DNA of 64,000 nucleotides, taken from NCBI RefSeq assembly GCF_001426995.1, contig NZ_LMFY01000001.1:2043675-2107674 (forward strand). The letters are read 5' to 3'. A program made the translations under genes and the position numbers. Each line of letters begins with the position of its first letter. Within the stretch, counting starts at the first letter, position 1. The notes below the pieces were generated by a model, which was not told where the DNA came from, did no database searches, and was given only the letters and a program-made list of their open reading frames with translations. Shown here in pieces: positions 33,048-42,785 of the stretch. Source of the DNA: Microbacterium sp. Root553. Its GTDB lineage: Bacteria; Actinomycetota; Actinomycetes; Actinomycetales; Microbacteriaceae.

Positions 33048-34355
33048 ATGACGACTGAGTACCGACGACTTCGGGTGGCGCTGCTGGGCGCCGGCGCGGT
33101 CGGCTCCCAGGTGGCCGACCTGCTGCTGCGCCACGGTGACGAGCTCGCCGATCGTGCGGGCGCCGCTCTCGAGCTGTCCGGCATCGCCGTGCGCAACCTC
33201 GACGCCCCGCGCGACGCCGACCTGCCTGCGGAGCTGTTCACGACCGACGCGGAGTCCCTGATCCTCGGGGCCGACATCGTCATCGAGCTGATCGGCGGGA
33301 TCGAGCCGGCTCGCACGAACATCCTCCAGGCCATCGGCTCCGGAGCCGATGTCGTGACCGCGAACAAGGCGCTGCTCGCCACCCACGGTCCCGAGCTCTT
33401 CGAAGCCGCCGATCGCGTGGGCGCCTCGGTGTACTACGAGGCCGCCGCGGCAGGGGCTATCCCCATCATCCGCCCGCTGCGCGACTCGCTCGCGGGCGAC
33501 CGGGTCGTGCGCATCATGGGCATCGTGAACGGCACGACCAACTACATCCTCGACCGGATGGAGACGGAGGGCGCCGACTTCGCCGATGTGCTCGCCGACG
33601 CCCAGCGCCTCGGATACGCCGAGGCCGATCCGACGGCCGACGTCGAGGGCTACGACGCCGCGCAGAAGGCCGCGATCCTCGCGAGCCTCGCCTTCCACAC
33701 CGCGGTCCCGCTGGATGCGGTGCATCGCGAGGGGATCTCCTCGATCACCGCCTCGATGATCGACGAGGCCCGCGCCGCCGGATTCGTCATCAAGCTGCTC
33801 GCGGTCTGCGAGCGCCTCGAGGCGAACGGCGCCGAGTCGATCTCGGTCCGCGTGTACCCCGCACTGGTGCCCCAGTCGCACCCGCTCGCCTCGGTGCACG
33901 GCGCGAACAACGCCGTCTTCGTCGAGGCCGAGGCCGCCGGCTCGCTGATGTTCTACGGGGCGGGAGCGGGCGGTGTGCAGACAGCATCCGCCGTTCTCGG
34001 CGACGTCGTCTCGGCGGCACGGCGGCACATCGCGGGCGGAGTCGGTGTCGGCGAATCGACCAGGGCGAACCTGCCCGTCGTCGCGATCGGCCACGTCACC
34101 ACGCGATACCAGATCACGCTCGAGGTCTCGGATGCTCCGGGCGTGCTCGCCACGGTCGCCGGGATCCTCAGCGACGGCGACGTCTCGGTCGCCACCGTGG
34201 TCCAGACCGTCGAGGGGGAGGCGGAACCCACCGCTCGCCTCGTGATCGGCACCCATCGTGCGACGGACTCGGCGCTCAGCGCCACCGTGACCGCGCTGTC
34301 GGAGAGCTCCGTCGTCGAGCGCGTGGTCTCGGTGCTGCGCGTGGAAGGCGAGTGA
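33048..34355 (+). CDS. hom: Homoserine dehydrogenase
   Basis: Reduces aspartate semialdehyde to homoserine with NAD(P)H, feeding threonine and methionine synthesis. The 435-residue protein has a Rossmann start (VALLGAGAVGSQVADLL), the catalytic core (VVTANKALLA, YEAAAAGAIPIIRPLRDSL, GIVNGTTNYILDRM) and a C-terminal ACT domain (ITLEVSDAPGVLATVAGIL), which usually gives threonine feedback inhibition. GAAGGAG precedes the ATG. thrB overlaps it by GTGA; thrC is not between them. Confidence 0.96.
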   Translation: MTTEYRRLRVALLGAGAVGSQVADLLLRHGDELADRAGAALELSGIAVRNLDAPRDADLPAELFTTDAESLILGADIVIELIGGIEPARTNILQAIGSGADVVTANKALLATHGPELFEAADRVGASVYYEAAAAGAIPIIRPLRDSLAGDRVVRIMGIVNGTTNYILDRMETEGADFADVLADAQRLGYAEADPTADVEGYDAAQKAAILASLAFHTAVPLDAVHREGISSITASMIDEARAAGFVIKLLAVCERLEANGAESISVRVYPALVPQSHPLASVHGANNAVFVEAEAAGSLMFYGAGAGGVQTASAVLGDVVSAARRHIAGGVGVGESTRANLPVVAIGHVTTRYQITLEVSDAPGVLATVAGILSDGDVSVATVVQTVEGEAEPTARLVIGTHRATDSALSATVTALSESSVVERVVSVLRVEGE

Positions 34356-35296
34356 CCGTGGCGGCAGGACGCACGGTCGAGGTCACGGTTCCGGCGACCA
34401 GCGCCAACCTCGGCCCCGGCTTCGACACGCTCGGGCTCGCGCTCAGCGTCTACGACACGCTCCTCGTCACCGAGCTCGCGGCCGGGGAGCTGGAGATCGA
34501 GGTCACAGGATCCGGCGCCCAGGAGATCCCGCGCGACGCGTCGAACCTGATCGTCCGCACCGTCGCGCACGTGTACGCCGATGTGGATCGTCCCTTTCCG
34601 GGTCTGCGCATCCAGGCCGAGAACGGCGTGCCGCACGGACGCGGCCTCGGCTCGTCGGGAGCCGCGGTCGCCGCGGGCATCCTCGCGGCCAAGGGGCTGC
34701 TCGAGGGCGACGTCGACATCGACGACGCCGACATGCTCCGCCTCGCCACGGAGATCGAGGGGCATCCCGACAACGTCGCTCCGGCGCTCTTCGGCGGACT
34801 CACGATCGCCTGGATGGGGGAGCACGGCGCCCGGCACAAGAAGCTGCTCGTGCATCGCGGAGTCTCTCCTCTCGTGCTGGTGCCCTCGTACACGATGTCC
34901 ACGTCGGCCGCGCGCTCGCTGCAGCCGCCCCACGTCTCGACCGCGGATGCGGTGTTCAACCTGTCGCGCTCGGCCCTGCTGATCGCGGCACTCACCCAGA
35001 GCCCCGAACTGCTGCTCGATGCCACGGCCGACCGTCTGCACCAGGACTACCGTGCCGAGGCGATGCCCGAGACGCAGCGACTCGTGCAGGCGCTGCGCAG
35101 TGCCGGCTTCGCGGCCGTCGTCTCGGGCGCCGGACCCAGCGTGCTGGTGCTCGCCGACGGCCCCGGGCGCCGCCAGGATGCCGTGGAACTCGCCGAATCC
35201 ACCACCGACACCCCGTGGGATGCGCTGCTGCTCGCCGTCGACGTGCGTGGTGGTACAGTGGGGGAATCGAGCGGAGGGCTCCACGCAACTGCGTGA
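34352..35296 (+). CDS. thrB: Homoserine kinase
   Basis: GHMP-family kinase phosphorylating homoserine for threonine synthesis, 314 residues. Motifs are VPATSANLGPGFDTLG, the ATP-binding PHGRGLGSSGAAVAAGI, and the C-terminal VSGAGPSVLVLAD. The GTG at 34352 overlaps the hom stop; GTG 34358 is an alternative. A rho promoter seems to lie inside its 3' end. Threonine synthase, normally between hom and thrB in this gene order, must lie elsewhere. Confidence 0.95.
   Translation: MTVAAGRTVEVTVPATSANLGPGFDTLGLALSVYDTLLVTELAAGELEIEVTGSGAQEIPRDASNLIVRTVAHVYADVDRPFPGLRIQAENGVPHGRGLGSSGAAVAAGILAAKGLLEGDVDIDDADMLRLATEIEGHPDNVAPALFGGLTIAWMGEHGARHKKLLVHRGVSPLVLVPSYTMSTSAARSLQPPHVSTADAVFNLSRSALLIAALTQSPELLLDATADRLHQDYRAEAMPETQRLVQALRSAGFAAVVSGAGPSVLVLADGPGRRQDAVELAESTTDTPWDALLLAVDVRGGTVGESSGGLHATA
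35251..35259 (+). promoter_or_regulatory. Extended -10 promoter of rho inside thrB
   Basis: TGGTACAGT combines an extended-10 TG and a TACAGT hexamer in the last codons of thrB. It would give a leader of about 220 nt before the rho start at 35485. Confidence 0.45.
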
Positions 35297-35365
35297 ATCT
35301 GGCCCCATTGCAACTCTGCAAGTCCCGCACGCAAATCCCTGTATCACTGCTCTCAGCGAGAACCC

Positions 35366-35415
35366 GGTTCTCTTCGAGAACCAAGTGACGAGGCGGCTGA
35401 CGCCGAGCGTCAGCC
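35366..35415 (+). promoter_or_regulatory. Two hairpins in the rho leader
   Basis: GGTTCTC/GAGAACC (35366-35382, loop TTC) and GGCTGACG/CGTCAGCC (35395-35415, loop CCGAG) are perfect stems in the 188-nt thrB-rho gap. rho is autoregulated in many bacteria through its leader; these stems could shape Rho access or pausing. Neither has a T-tract. Confidence 0.45.
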
Positions 35416-35484
35416 CGTGCGACCGCGCTCAGCACCCGTTGTGCGCGTACCGCTCGTGTTCCCCAGACTGAAGAGGGAGTACTC

Positions 35485-37446
35485 GTGGAGAATTTCTCCG
35501 AGACCCAGAACGACAAGGCGGCACCTGCCGCCGAGGCTCCGGCGAGGGCGTCCGACGCCGCGACCGCATCCGCGACCGAAGTGGCCCCTGCACGCAAGCG
35601 CGCACCGCGACGTGCGAGCACCGCGACCGCTGCAGCGAAGGCCGAGAAGGCCGCGGCGGCCGCCGCTGAGGCGCCCGCCGCCGATGCCGCACCCGCCGCT
35701 GCATCCGCTGCCGCACCCGCCGCCGAGGCTCCGGCCGAGGCTGCACCGAAGGCGAAGGCCCCGCGCCGCAGCCGGGCGAAGAAGGCCGATGCCGAGACCG
35801 AGGCGTCCGCGGCGTCCGCGCAGGCTCCCGCCGCCGAGGCCCCCACCGCGGACGCGGCACCGGCCGAGTCCGCACCGTCCGCCGACGCCGGATCCTCCGA
35901 CGCGACCGACGAGCCGAAGAAGACCACCGGTCGCGGTCGCCGCACCACCAAGAAGCCGGCGGCCGATGCCGAGGCTCCCGCCGCCGAGAAGCCCGCCGAG
36001 GCTCCTGCGACGGAGACCCCCTCCTCGAACGATTCCGGCTCCGACTCCGCCGACGGCGGCGACGAGCAGGGCGGTCGTGGACGCAACCGCAACCGCAGCC
36101 GCAACCGCGGTCGCGGCCAGAACGGCAACGGCCAGGGCGACTCGCAGCAGTCGCAGCAGACGCAGCAGCAGAGCGCGCCGACCGATGACGACGGCGGAAA
36201 CGCCCGCAACCGTCAGCGCAACAAGCGTCGTGGCGGCGCCCCGACCGACGAGTTCGACACGGAGATCGGCGAGGACGACGTCCTGATCCCGATCGCCGGC
36301 ATCCTCGACGTGCTCGACAACTACGCGTTCGTCCGCACCACCGGCTACCTCGCCGGCCCCAGCGACGTCTACGTCTCGCTTGGCCAGGTCAAGAAGTACA
36401 ACCTGCGCAAGGGCGACGCGATCGTCGGATCGATCAAGCAGCCCCGTGAGGGCGAGCAGCAGGGACGTCAGAAGTACAACGCCCTGGTCAAGGTCGACTC
36501 GATCAACGGCCTGTCCGTCGATGACGCGGCGACGCGCGTCGAGTTCGGCAAGCTCACCCCGCTGTACCCGCAGGAGCGTCTCCGTCTCGAGACCGCTCCC
36601 GAGAAGCTGACCCAGCGGATCATCGACCTCGTCGCCCCGATCGGAAAGGGACAGCGCGGGCTCATCGTCGCGCCGCCCAAGGCGGGCAAGACGATCGTGC
36701 TGCAGCAGATCGCCAACGCGATCGCGCAGAACAACCCCGAGGTCCACCTCATGGTCGTGCTCGTCGACGAGCGCCCCGAAGAGGTCACCGACATGCAGCG
36801 CACGGTGAAGGGCGAGGTCATCGCCTCCACCTTCGACCGCCCCGCCGAGGATCACACCACGGTCGCCGAGCTCGCCATCGAGCGCGCCAAGCGCCTCGTC
36901 GAGCTGGGCCGCGACGTCGTCGTGCTGCTCGACTCGATCACGCGTCTCGGTCGTGCTTACAACCTCGCGGCCCCGGCCTCGGGACGCGTGCTCTCGGGTG
37001 GTGTCGACGCCTCGGCGCTGTACCCGCCCAAGCGCTTCTTCGGCGCCGCGCGCAACATCGAGAACGGCGGATCCCTGACGATCCTCGCCACGGCTCTCGT
37101 CGAGACCGGCTCCAAGATGGACGAGGTCATCTTCGAGGAGTTCAAGGGCACCGGCAACAGTGAGCTGCGCCTCTCGCGTCAGCTCGCCGACAAGCGGATC
37201 TTCCCCGCCGTCGACGTCAACGCGTCGAGCACCCGTCGCGAGGAGATGCTGCTCTCGGCAGACGAGGTCAAGATCACCTGGAAGCTGCGCCGTGCCCTCG
37301 CGGGCCTCGACCAGCAGCAGGCGCTCGAGGTCGTCCTCGGCAAGCTCAAGGAGACCCACTCGAACGTCGAGTTCCTCGTGCAGATGCAGAAGTCGATCCC
37401 GACGCTGCCTTCGGGCGCACACGGGCACGACAACAACATCCGCTGA
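35485..37446 (+). CDS. rho: Transcription termination factor Rho
   Basis: Hexameric RNA helicase that ends transcription. The 653-residue protein is much longer than the 419-residue E. coli form because of about 265 N-terminal residues that are first Ala/Pro/Glu-rich, then rich in Arg-Asn repeats ([15 protein letters not shown]), a disordered RNA-binding insertion known in Actinobacteria. The conserved core follows: [17 protein letters not shown], the Walker A region [10 protein letters not shown] (Lys402), [12 protein letters not shown] and [14 protein letters not shown] 35485 has GAGGGAG upstream. rpmE does not follow it. Confidence 0.96.
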   Translation: MENFSETQNDKAAPAAEAPARASDAATASATEVAPARKRAPRRASTATAAAKAEKAAAAAAEAPAADAAPAAASAAAPAAEAPAEAAPKAKAPRRSRAKKADAETEASAASAQAPAAEAPTADAAPAESAPSADAGSSDATDEPKKTTGRGRRTTKKPAADAEAPAAEKPAEAPATETPSSNDSGSDSADGGDEQGGRGRNRNRSRNRGRGQNGNGQGDSQQSQQTQQQSAPTDDDGGNARNRQRNKRRGGAPTDEFDTEIGEDDVLIPIAGILDVLDNYAFVRTTGYLAGPSDVYVSLGQVKKYNLRKGDAIVGSIKQPREGEQQGRQKYNALVKVDSINGLSVDDAATRVEFGKLTPLYPQERLRLETAPEKLTQRIIDLVAPIGKGQRGLIVAPPKAGKTIVLQQIANAIAQNNPEVHLMVVLVDERPEEVTDMQRTVKGEVIASTFDRPAEDHTTVAELAIERAKRLVELGRDVVVLLDSITRLGRAYNLAAPASGRVLSGGVDASALYPPKRFFGAARNIENGGSLTILATALVETGSKMDEVIFEEFKGTGNSELRLSRQLADKRIFPAVDVNASSTRREEMLLSADEVKITWKLRRALAGLDQQQALEVVLGKLKETHSNVEFLVQMQKSIPTLPSGAHGHDNNIR

Positions 37447-37457
37447 GCGGAGCCGGA

Positions 37458-38537
37458 GTGTTCGAGTCCGTCCAGACTCTGATCGACGAGCATCGCCGGG
37501 TGCAGGAGGAGCTCTCCGACCCGGCGGTGCACGCCGACGCCGCGCGGGCGAAGCGGGTCAATCGCCGCTACGCCGAGCTGTCGCGGATCGTCACCGCCCA
37601 TGAGGCATGGGTGGCGGCATCCGACGATCTCGACGCCGCCCGCGAGCTGGCACGCGAAGACGACGCGTTCGCCGCCGAGATCCCGGCTCTCGAAGAGGGA
37701 CTGCAGGCGGCGCAGGAGAGGCTCCGCCGGCTGCTGATCCCTCGCGATCCCGACGATGCGCGTGACGTGATCATGGAGATCAAGGCGGGGGAGGGCGGCG
37801 CCGAGTCGGCGCTGTTCGCCGCGGACCTGCTGCGGATGTACATCCAGTACGCGGCCTCCAAGGGCTGGAAGACCGAGCTTCTGGAGCGCAACGAGTCCGA
37901 TCTCGGGGGCTACAAGGACGTCCAGGTCGCCATCAAGGGATCCTCCACCGACCCCGCGCAGGGCGTCTGGGCGCACCTCAAATACGAGGGCGGGGTGCAC
38001 CGGGTGCAGCGCGTGCCCGCGACCGAGTCGCAGGGTCGTATCCACACCTCGACCACCGGTGTGCTGGTGTTCCCCGAGGTCGACGAACCCGACGAGATCG
38101 CGATCAACCAGAACGACCTCAAGATCGATGTCTTCCGCTCGTCCGGGCCCGGCGGTCAGTCCGTCAACACGACCGACTCCGCGGTGCGCATCACGCACCT
38201 GCCCAGCGGGATCGTCGTCTCGATGCAGAACGAGAAGTCCCAGCTGCAGAACCGCGAGGCCGCCATGCGCGTGCTCCGTGCCCGACTGCTCGCGAAGCAG
38301 CAGGAGGAGCTGGACGCCGCGGCCTCCGATGCACGCAAGTCGCAGATCCGCGGCATGGACCGCTCGGAGCGCATCAGGACGTACAACTTCCCGGAGAACC
38401 GCATCGCGGACCATCGCACGGGCTTCAAGGCGTACAACCTGGACCAGGTGATGGACGGGGCTCTCGAGCCCATCATCGAGAGTGCGATCCAGGCCGACGA
38501 AGAGGCGCGGCTCGCGGCTGTCGGCTCCGACTCCTGA
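37458..38537 (+). CDS. prfA: Peptide chain release factor 1
   Basis: Reads UAA and UAG stop codons and triggers peptide release. 359 residues with the stop-recognising PAT tripeptide ([10 protein letters not shown]) and the catalytic GGQ at residues 232-234 ([15 protein letters not shown]). PrmC, encoded 5.9 kb downstream, methylates this Gln. GTG 37458 lies 11 nt after rho, so they are co-transcribed. The region after the stop is a degenerate tandem repeat. Confidence 0.96.
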   Translation: MFESVQTLIDEHRRVQEELSDPAVHADAARAKRVNRRYAELSRIVTAHEAWVAASDDLDAARELAREDDAFAAEIPALEEGLQAAQERLRRLLIPRDPDDARDVIMEIKAGEGGAESALFAADLLRMYIQYAASKGWKTELLERNESDLGGYKDVQVAIKGSSTDPAQGVWAHLKYEGGVHRVQRVPATESQGRIHTSTTGVLVFPEVDEPDEIAINQNDLKIDVFRSSGPGGQSVNTTDSAVRITHLPSGIVVSMQNEKSQLQNREAAMRVLRARLLAKQQEELDAAASDARKSQIRGMDRSERIRTYNFPENRIADHRTGFKAYNLDQVMDGALEPIIESAIQADEEARLAAVGSDS

Positions 38538-38540
38538 GCC

Positions 38541-38611
38541 GCGCCTCTCGCTGAGTCGCACCTCTCGCTGATCCCGCGCTTCTCACTGATCCCGGGCCTC
38601 TCACGCGTGCC
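38541..38611. repeat. Degenerate 17-18-bp tandem repeat after prfA
   Basis: Four units begin at 38541, 38558, 38576 and 38594, of the type GCGCCTCTCGCTGATCCC; the first three hold TGA at the same place. They start 4 nt after the prfA stop and fill the gap towards the response-regulator repeat. Confidence 0.8.
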
Positions 38612-38617
38612 CGAGGC

Positions 38618-38675
38618 GCGCGACCGCGCGGACCCGGGTCTCAGGTGCGCGACTGCGCCGACTCGGGTCTCAGGT
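38618..38675. repeat. 29-bp direct repeat spanning the response-regulator stop codon
   Basis: Copy 1 (38618-38646) and copy 2 (38647-38675) match at 26 of 29 bases and share the invariant 3' end CGGGTCTCAGGT. Copy 2 holds the stop codon of the minus-strand response regulator (TCA at 38670-38672); copy 1 repeats it 29 bp further out. Both convergent genes here therefore end in duplicated sequence. Confidence 0.85.
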
Positions 38676-39323
38676 ACGCGCCGCGTAGCGGTGCTCCGGT
38701 CGCCCCGTTGCTCCGTAGCGCAGGCGCACCTCCACGACGGTGCGTGCCGCGAGCGCCGCCAGATGGCGTTGTGCGGTGGCGCGCGAGATGCCGACCCGCT
38801 CGCCCACCTCGGCGGCCGATGCCTCGCCGTCGCCGAGCGCCGCGAGCACCAGCTGTTCGGTCGCGGAGCGCGAGACGGTCACGGGTTCGCCGGAGCCGTG
38901 CAGGATCGCCAGCGCCCGGTCCACGTCCTCCTGCGGCAGGGGACGGTCGCCGGCGAGGAGGTTCCGATAGCGTGCGTACCGGTCGAGCAGTCCCGTGAGG
39001 GCTCGTCGCTCGAAGGGCTTGCGCAGGTAGCCGACGGCGCCCGAGCGCAGCGCCCTGCGCACCGTGGGGCCATCGTCTGCGGCAGAGATCAGGATGGCGT
39101 CGACCCCCGTCTCCCGCACCAGGGCGATGCCGTCGCCGTCGGGAAGATAGACGTCGGCGAGGAGCAGATCGGGACGTGACGCGCGGAGGCCGTCCTGTGC
39201 TTCGGCGATCGAGCGCACCGGATCGAGGGCCGTGTAGCCGGGCTGCTCGTCGACGATGCCCCGATGCAGCTCGCCGACGCGGAAGTCGTCGTCGAGGATC
39301 AGGACGCGGAGGGGATCGGTCAT
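38670..39323 (-). CDS. Response regulator, CitB/DctR family
   Basis: 217 residues. The receiver domain (1-120) has acidic LDDD, the phospho-acceptor Asp in LLLADVYLPDGDG, and Lys in GYLRKPFE. The output domain (about 140-217) is a winged helix (ASAAEVGERVGISRATAQRHLAAL) as in CitB/DcuR regulators of dicarboxylate and citrate use. It starts in an ATGA overlap with the kinase gene. The nearby divergent CitMHS transporter is its likely target. Confidence 0.92.
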   Translation of the reverse strand: MTDPLRVLILDDDFRVGELHRGIVDEQPGYTALDPVRSIAEAQDGLRASRPDLLLADVYLPDGDGIALVRETGVDAILISAADDGPTVRRALRSGAVGYLRKPFERRALTGLLDRYARYRNLLAGDRPLPQEDVDRALAILHGSGEPVTVSRSATEQLVLAALGDGEASAAEVGERVGISRATAQRHLAALAARTVVEVRLRYGATGRPEHRYAART

Positions 39324-40972
39324 GGGGTCTCCCTGTGAACTGTCGGAGCGGCGGACACGGCACCGCCGAGGCGTGCGGCGAACACGGCGCCGTGCGCAGG
39401 GCCGCCCGGATCGATGATCCAGAGGTCCCCACCGCTGCGGCGGGCGATCTCCCGGGCGAGCGGGAGGCCGAGTCCGTGACCGTGCACGCGGTCGGCGCCG
39501 TCGTCGCCGGGGGAGCGGGGTGACATCGGTTCGGTGCTGCCCAGCCCCGGTCCGGAGTCGGCGACCGTGAGCACGAGTGCGTCGCCGTCACCGAGCACCG
39601 CGACCTCGACCCACCGGGGTTCGCGGTCGCCGGCCACCGCCGCTGTCACGGCGTTGTCGACCAGGTTGCCCAGGACGGCGGCGACGTCTTCGGGCTCGAC
39701 GATGTCGCCGATCAGCTGCGTGTCGTCCGCGATGCGCAGCGCCACACCGCGTTCACCCGCCTCGAGGCCCTTGGCGCCGAGGAAGGAGTGCAGGAAGGCG
39801 TCGCCGAGCAGATCGAGTCCGACGACGGGGAACGCCACGGAGCCGCGCTCCACGAGCTCGCCGAGGAAGGCCCGCGCGTCGGGGATGCGGTCGGCGTCGA
39901 GGAGGCCGGCCGCCACGTGCATGCGATTGGCGAACTCGTGTCGCTGCACTCGCAGGGCCGCGGTCACCGCGCGCACGCTCTCCAGCCGCTCCGTCAGCGC
40001 GATCAGGTCGGTGCGATCACGGATGATCAGCACGTCGCCGAGTAGGCGGCCGGCGCGCTCGACAGGCCGTGAATCCAGATAGAGCACGCGCTCGTCGATC
40101 ACGGCGCTGGAGCGCGCCACGGTTCCCGACGCCGTCTCGAGGAGAACGGGCGGCAGCCCCAGCTCGACGAGCGGGCGACCCACCGGGGCGTGGATGCCCA
40201 GCATCCGGTCGGCGGCGGCGTTGCTCACTCGCACGATGCCCTCGGTGTCGACCGCGAGCACGCCGTCGTCCACGCCGTCCAGCACCGCGGTCTGGTTCTG
40301 CACGAGCGCGACGAGCTCTTCCGGCTGCACGCCGAACGTCAACCGCTCCCAACGTCGGCGCAGGAGCAGGAACGCGAGCACGGACAGGGTCAGGGCGCCC
40401 ACCGCGGTGAGTCCGATGACGCCGAGCAGCGGGGGCAGGTCGTCGAACACGCCGGTGCGCTCGAAGCCGACGCTGATCTCTCCGACGGGGGTGCCGTGGG
40501 CATCCCGCACGGGCACCTTGGCGCGCGCCGATTCGCCGAGCGTGCCGGTCTGCCATTCGACGACCTCGTTGCCGGCGAGCACATCGGCGAACGGTGTGCT
40601 CACCACCTCGCCGATGCGCGCGCTGGTGGGATGCGCGAGACGGATGCCGTCTTCGTCCGTGATCACGACGAAGAGCGCTCCGGTGCGGGCCGCGACATCG
40701 AGAGCAGTGCGCTGCAGGTCGCCGTTCCTCAGGCTCTCGGCATCCGGTGGCTCGCTCGACGCGGAGACGCGAGCGACTTCGGTGCGCACCTGCGGGTCCT
40801 CGGCGAGGGTCCTGGCGATGCCGAGGGCGGTGGACTGCGCCTCGGCACGCAGCTGCTGCACGGCGAGGGCGAGGTACACACCCGTGCACAGGGCGACGAC
40901 GAGCGCGACGGCCGCGAGTTGCAGCAGCAGCGCGCGGGTCGCGAACCGCCATCTGGTCGGCGTCTTCGACAC
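39320..40972 (-). CDS. Sensor histidine kinase, CitA/DcuS family
   Basis: The 550-residue membrane kinase has helix 1 (about 12-34), an extracytoplasmic CACHE/PASC ligand domain (about 35-170; GIRLAHPTSARIGEVVSTPF), helix 2 (about 177-200), a cytoplasmic PAS domain (GVDDGVLAVDTEGIVRVSN), and the CitA-type H-box RVQRHEFANRMHV. The ATP lid has NLVDNAV and DSGPGLG. Such kinases sense extracellular citrate or C4-dicarboxylates. The neighbouring citrate transporter makes citrate the best guess. ATGA-coupled to the regulator. Confidence 0.92.
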   Translation of the reverse strand: MSKTPTRWRFATRALLLQLAAVALVVALCTGVYLALAVQQLRAEAQSTALGIARTLAEDPQVRTEVARVSASSEPPDAESLRNGDLQRTALDVAARTGALFVVITDEDGIRLAHPTSARIGEVVSTPFADVLAGNEVVEWQTGTLGESARAKVPVRDAHGTPVGEISVGFERTGVFDDLPPLLGVIGLTAVGALTLSVLAFLLLRRRWERLTFGVQPEELVALVQNQTAVLDGVDDGVLAVDTEGIVRVSNAAADRMLGIHAPVGRPLVELGLPPVLLETASGTVARSSAVIDERVLYLDSRPVERAGRLLGDVLIIRDRTDLIALTERLESVRAVTAALRVQRHEFANRMHVAAGLLDADRIPDARAFLGELVERGSVAFPVVGLDLLGDAFLHSFLGAKGLEAGERGVALRIADDTQLIGDIVEPEDVAAVLGNLVDNAVTAAVAGDREPRWVEVAVLGDGDALVLTVADSGPGLGSTEPMSPRSPGDDGADRVHGHGLGLPLAREIARRSGGDLWIIDPGGPAHGAVFAARLGGAVSAAPTVHRETP

Positions 40973-40985
40973 GGGGGCTCCCTTC

Positions 40986-41044
40986 GCGCAATATGCGCAG
41001 AAGTCACGCTACGCGCATAACGCCCGGGAATGCGGGATACCGCA
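40986..41044. promoter_or_regulatory. Inverted repeats between the kinase and citrate transporter
   Basis: GCGCAATATGCGC (40986-40998) and TGCGGGATACCGCA (41031-41044) are inverted repeats in the divergent region, suited to the paired response regulator. A -10 box TACTCT at 41065-41070 would start the transporter mRNA just downstream, with AAGGAG before its ATG. Confidence 0.5.
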
Positions 41045-41116
41045 CTCGGACGCGCCGGATTGCCTACTCTCGTCAGGATCCGTCGAAGTGGACGGACCCG
41101 ACGAAGGAGTCACCGT

Positions 41117-42661
41117 ATGCCCGATGCACTCACCGGCCTGTTCGCGGCCGCCGACGAGGCACCCACGTATGACGTGGCGTTCGTGCCGCCGGAGTGGGTC
41201 CTGGTCCTGCTCGGATTCACCATGGTGCTGGCGTTCATGACGCTCATCATGACCAAGAGGCTGACCCCGATGGTCGCCCTGATCCTCGTGCCCACCGTGT
41301 TCGGTCTGTTCGCGGGCGCCGGGCTCGGGCTCGGCGACATGATCCTCGACTCGATCTCCACGATGGCGCCGACCGCGGCGCTGCTCATGTTCGCCATCAT
41401 GTTCTTCGGGATCATGATCGACGTCGGACTGTTCGACCCGCTGATCCGCCTGATCACGCGGCTGCTCGGCGACGATCCGGCGAAGGTCGTGCTGGGCACG
41501 GCGATCCTGGCGGGTGCGGTGTCGCTGGACGGCGACGGGTCGACGACCTTCATCATCACCACCTCGGCCATGCTGCCCATCTACCTGCGACTCGGCATGA
41601 GCCCCGTGGTCCTCACCTGCGTCGCGGGCCTGATGAACGGCACGCTGAACATCGTGCCCTGGGGCGGCCCCACCGTGCGGGCGGCGACAGCGCTCGGTCT
41701 GCAGCCGACCGACATCTTCGTCCCGATGCTTCCGGCCCTGGGCGTCGGCATCCTGGTGACGTTGAGTTTCGCCTGGCTGCTCGGGCTGGGGGAGCGCCGC
41801 CGCCTCGGCCGTCTCGACTCCGCCGGGCTGCTCACGGGAGGCGAGGGCGGTGCGCTGTCGACCGTCCCGAAGATCTTCCGCGGATCCGACGCGAAGCCCG
41901 GCGCCCGTGCGGCGCTGCGCACCGGCAACATCGTCGTGGTCGCCGGCGGTCGTGCCCCCGTGCCCGCCGCGAGCGTCGACCCTGCGGACACCGCGATGGC
42001 GGACACCATGCTCGACCCCGCGCGGCCGACCCTGCGTCCGAAGCTGATCTGGTTCAACCTGGTGCTGACGCTCGCGGTGATGGTGCTGCTGATCCTCGAC
42101 ATCATGCCCCTTCCGTACGTGTTCATGGTCGGTGCGGGAATCGCTCTGCTGGTGAACTTCCGCGGCATCAAGGACCAGGCGTCCGAGATCGTCGCCCATG
42201 CTCCGAGCATCGTCGGCGTCGTGTCGATGGTCATCGCGGCCGGCGTGCTGGTCGGAGTGCTGTCGGGCACGGGCATGGTCGATGCGATGGCGACGTGGAT
42301 CACCGACGTCCTGCCTCCCTCGCTCGGACCGTTCCTCGCGCCGATCACAGGGGTGCTGTCGATCCCGTTCACGTTCTTCATGTCGAACGACGCGTTCTAC
42401 TACGGCATCCTGCCCGTGCTCTCGCAGAGTGCGGCCGCATACGGGATCGACCCGGTGGAGATGGCCCGCGCATCGATCATCGGGCAGCCGGTGCACCTGC
42501 AGAGCCCGCTCGTCCCGGCCATCCTGCTGCTCGTCTCGCTGGCCGGGGTGAACCTCGGCGACCACCACCGCAAGGTGCTCTGGCGCGCGACGATCGTGTC
42601 TCTGGTGATGCTGGCGATCGGCATCGTCTCGGGAGCGATCCCGTTCTTCGTGGCTCAGTGA
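41117..42661 (+). CDS. CitMHS family citrate transporter
   Basis: The 514-residue symporter takes up citrate, commonly as a metal-citrate complex, with protons. It has about 12 helices and the family pattern MTKRLTPMVALILVPTVFG, LLMFAIMFFGIMIDVGLFDP, AGAVSLDGDGSTTFIITTSA and VPWGGPTVRAA. A hydrophilic loop (about 225-310) splits the two halves. ATG 41117 has AAGGAGT upstream. Divergent from the CitA/CitB-like system that probably controls it. Confidence 0.92.
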   Translation: MPDALTGLFAAADEAPTYDVAFVPPEWVLVLLGFTMVLAFMTLIMTKRLTPMVALILVPTVFGLFAGAGLGLGDMILDSISTMAPTAALLMFAIMFFGIMIDVGLFDPLIRLITRLLGDDPAKVVLGTAILAGAVSLDGDGSTTFIITTSAMLPIYLRLGMSPVVLTCVAGLMNGTLNIVPWGGPTVRAATALGLQPTDIFVPMLPALGVGILVTLSFAWLLGLGERRRLGRLDSAGLLTGGEGGALSTVPKIFRGSDAKPGARAALRTGNIVVVAGGRAPVPAASVDPADTAMADTMLDPARPTLRPKLIWFNLVLTLAVMVLLILDIMPLPYVFMVGAGIALLVNFRGIKDQASEIVAHAPSIVGVVSMVIAAGVLVGVLSGTGMVDAMATWITDVLPPSLGPFLAPITGVLSIPFTFFMSNDAFYYGILPVLSQSAAAYGIDPVEMARASIIGQPVHLQSPLVPAILLLVSLAGVNLGDHHRKVLWRATIVSLVMLAIGIVSGAIPFFVAQ

Positions 42662-42705
42662 CGCCGGGCCTGCGGAAGCACTGACCGGCGCACCCGAGGA
42701 GTCTG

Positions 42706-42750
42706 CGACGCCGCGCGGCGACCGTGATCCACGGTCGCCGCGTGGCGTCG
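42706..42750. terminator. Bidirectional terminator between citMHS and cysE
   Basis: Arms of 21 bp (42706-42726 and 42730-42750) pair with one mismatch around a 3-nt loop ATC; the core is GCGGCGACCGTG/CACGGTCGCCGC. It lies midway between two convergent genes and can serve both. A lesser stem (CCCGGG region, about 42760-42780) follows. Confidence 0.85.
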
Positions 42751-42785
42751 ATCGGCGCTGCCGGGATGCGATCCCGGGCGCCGAC

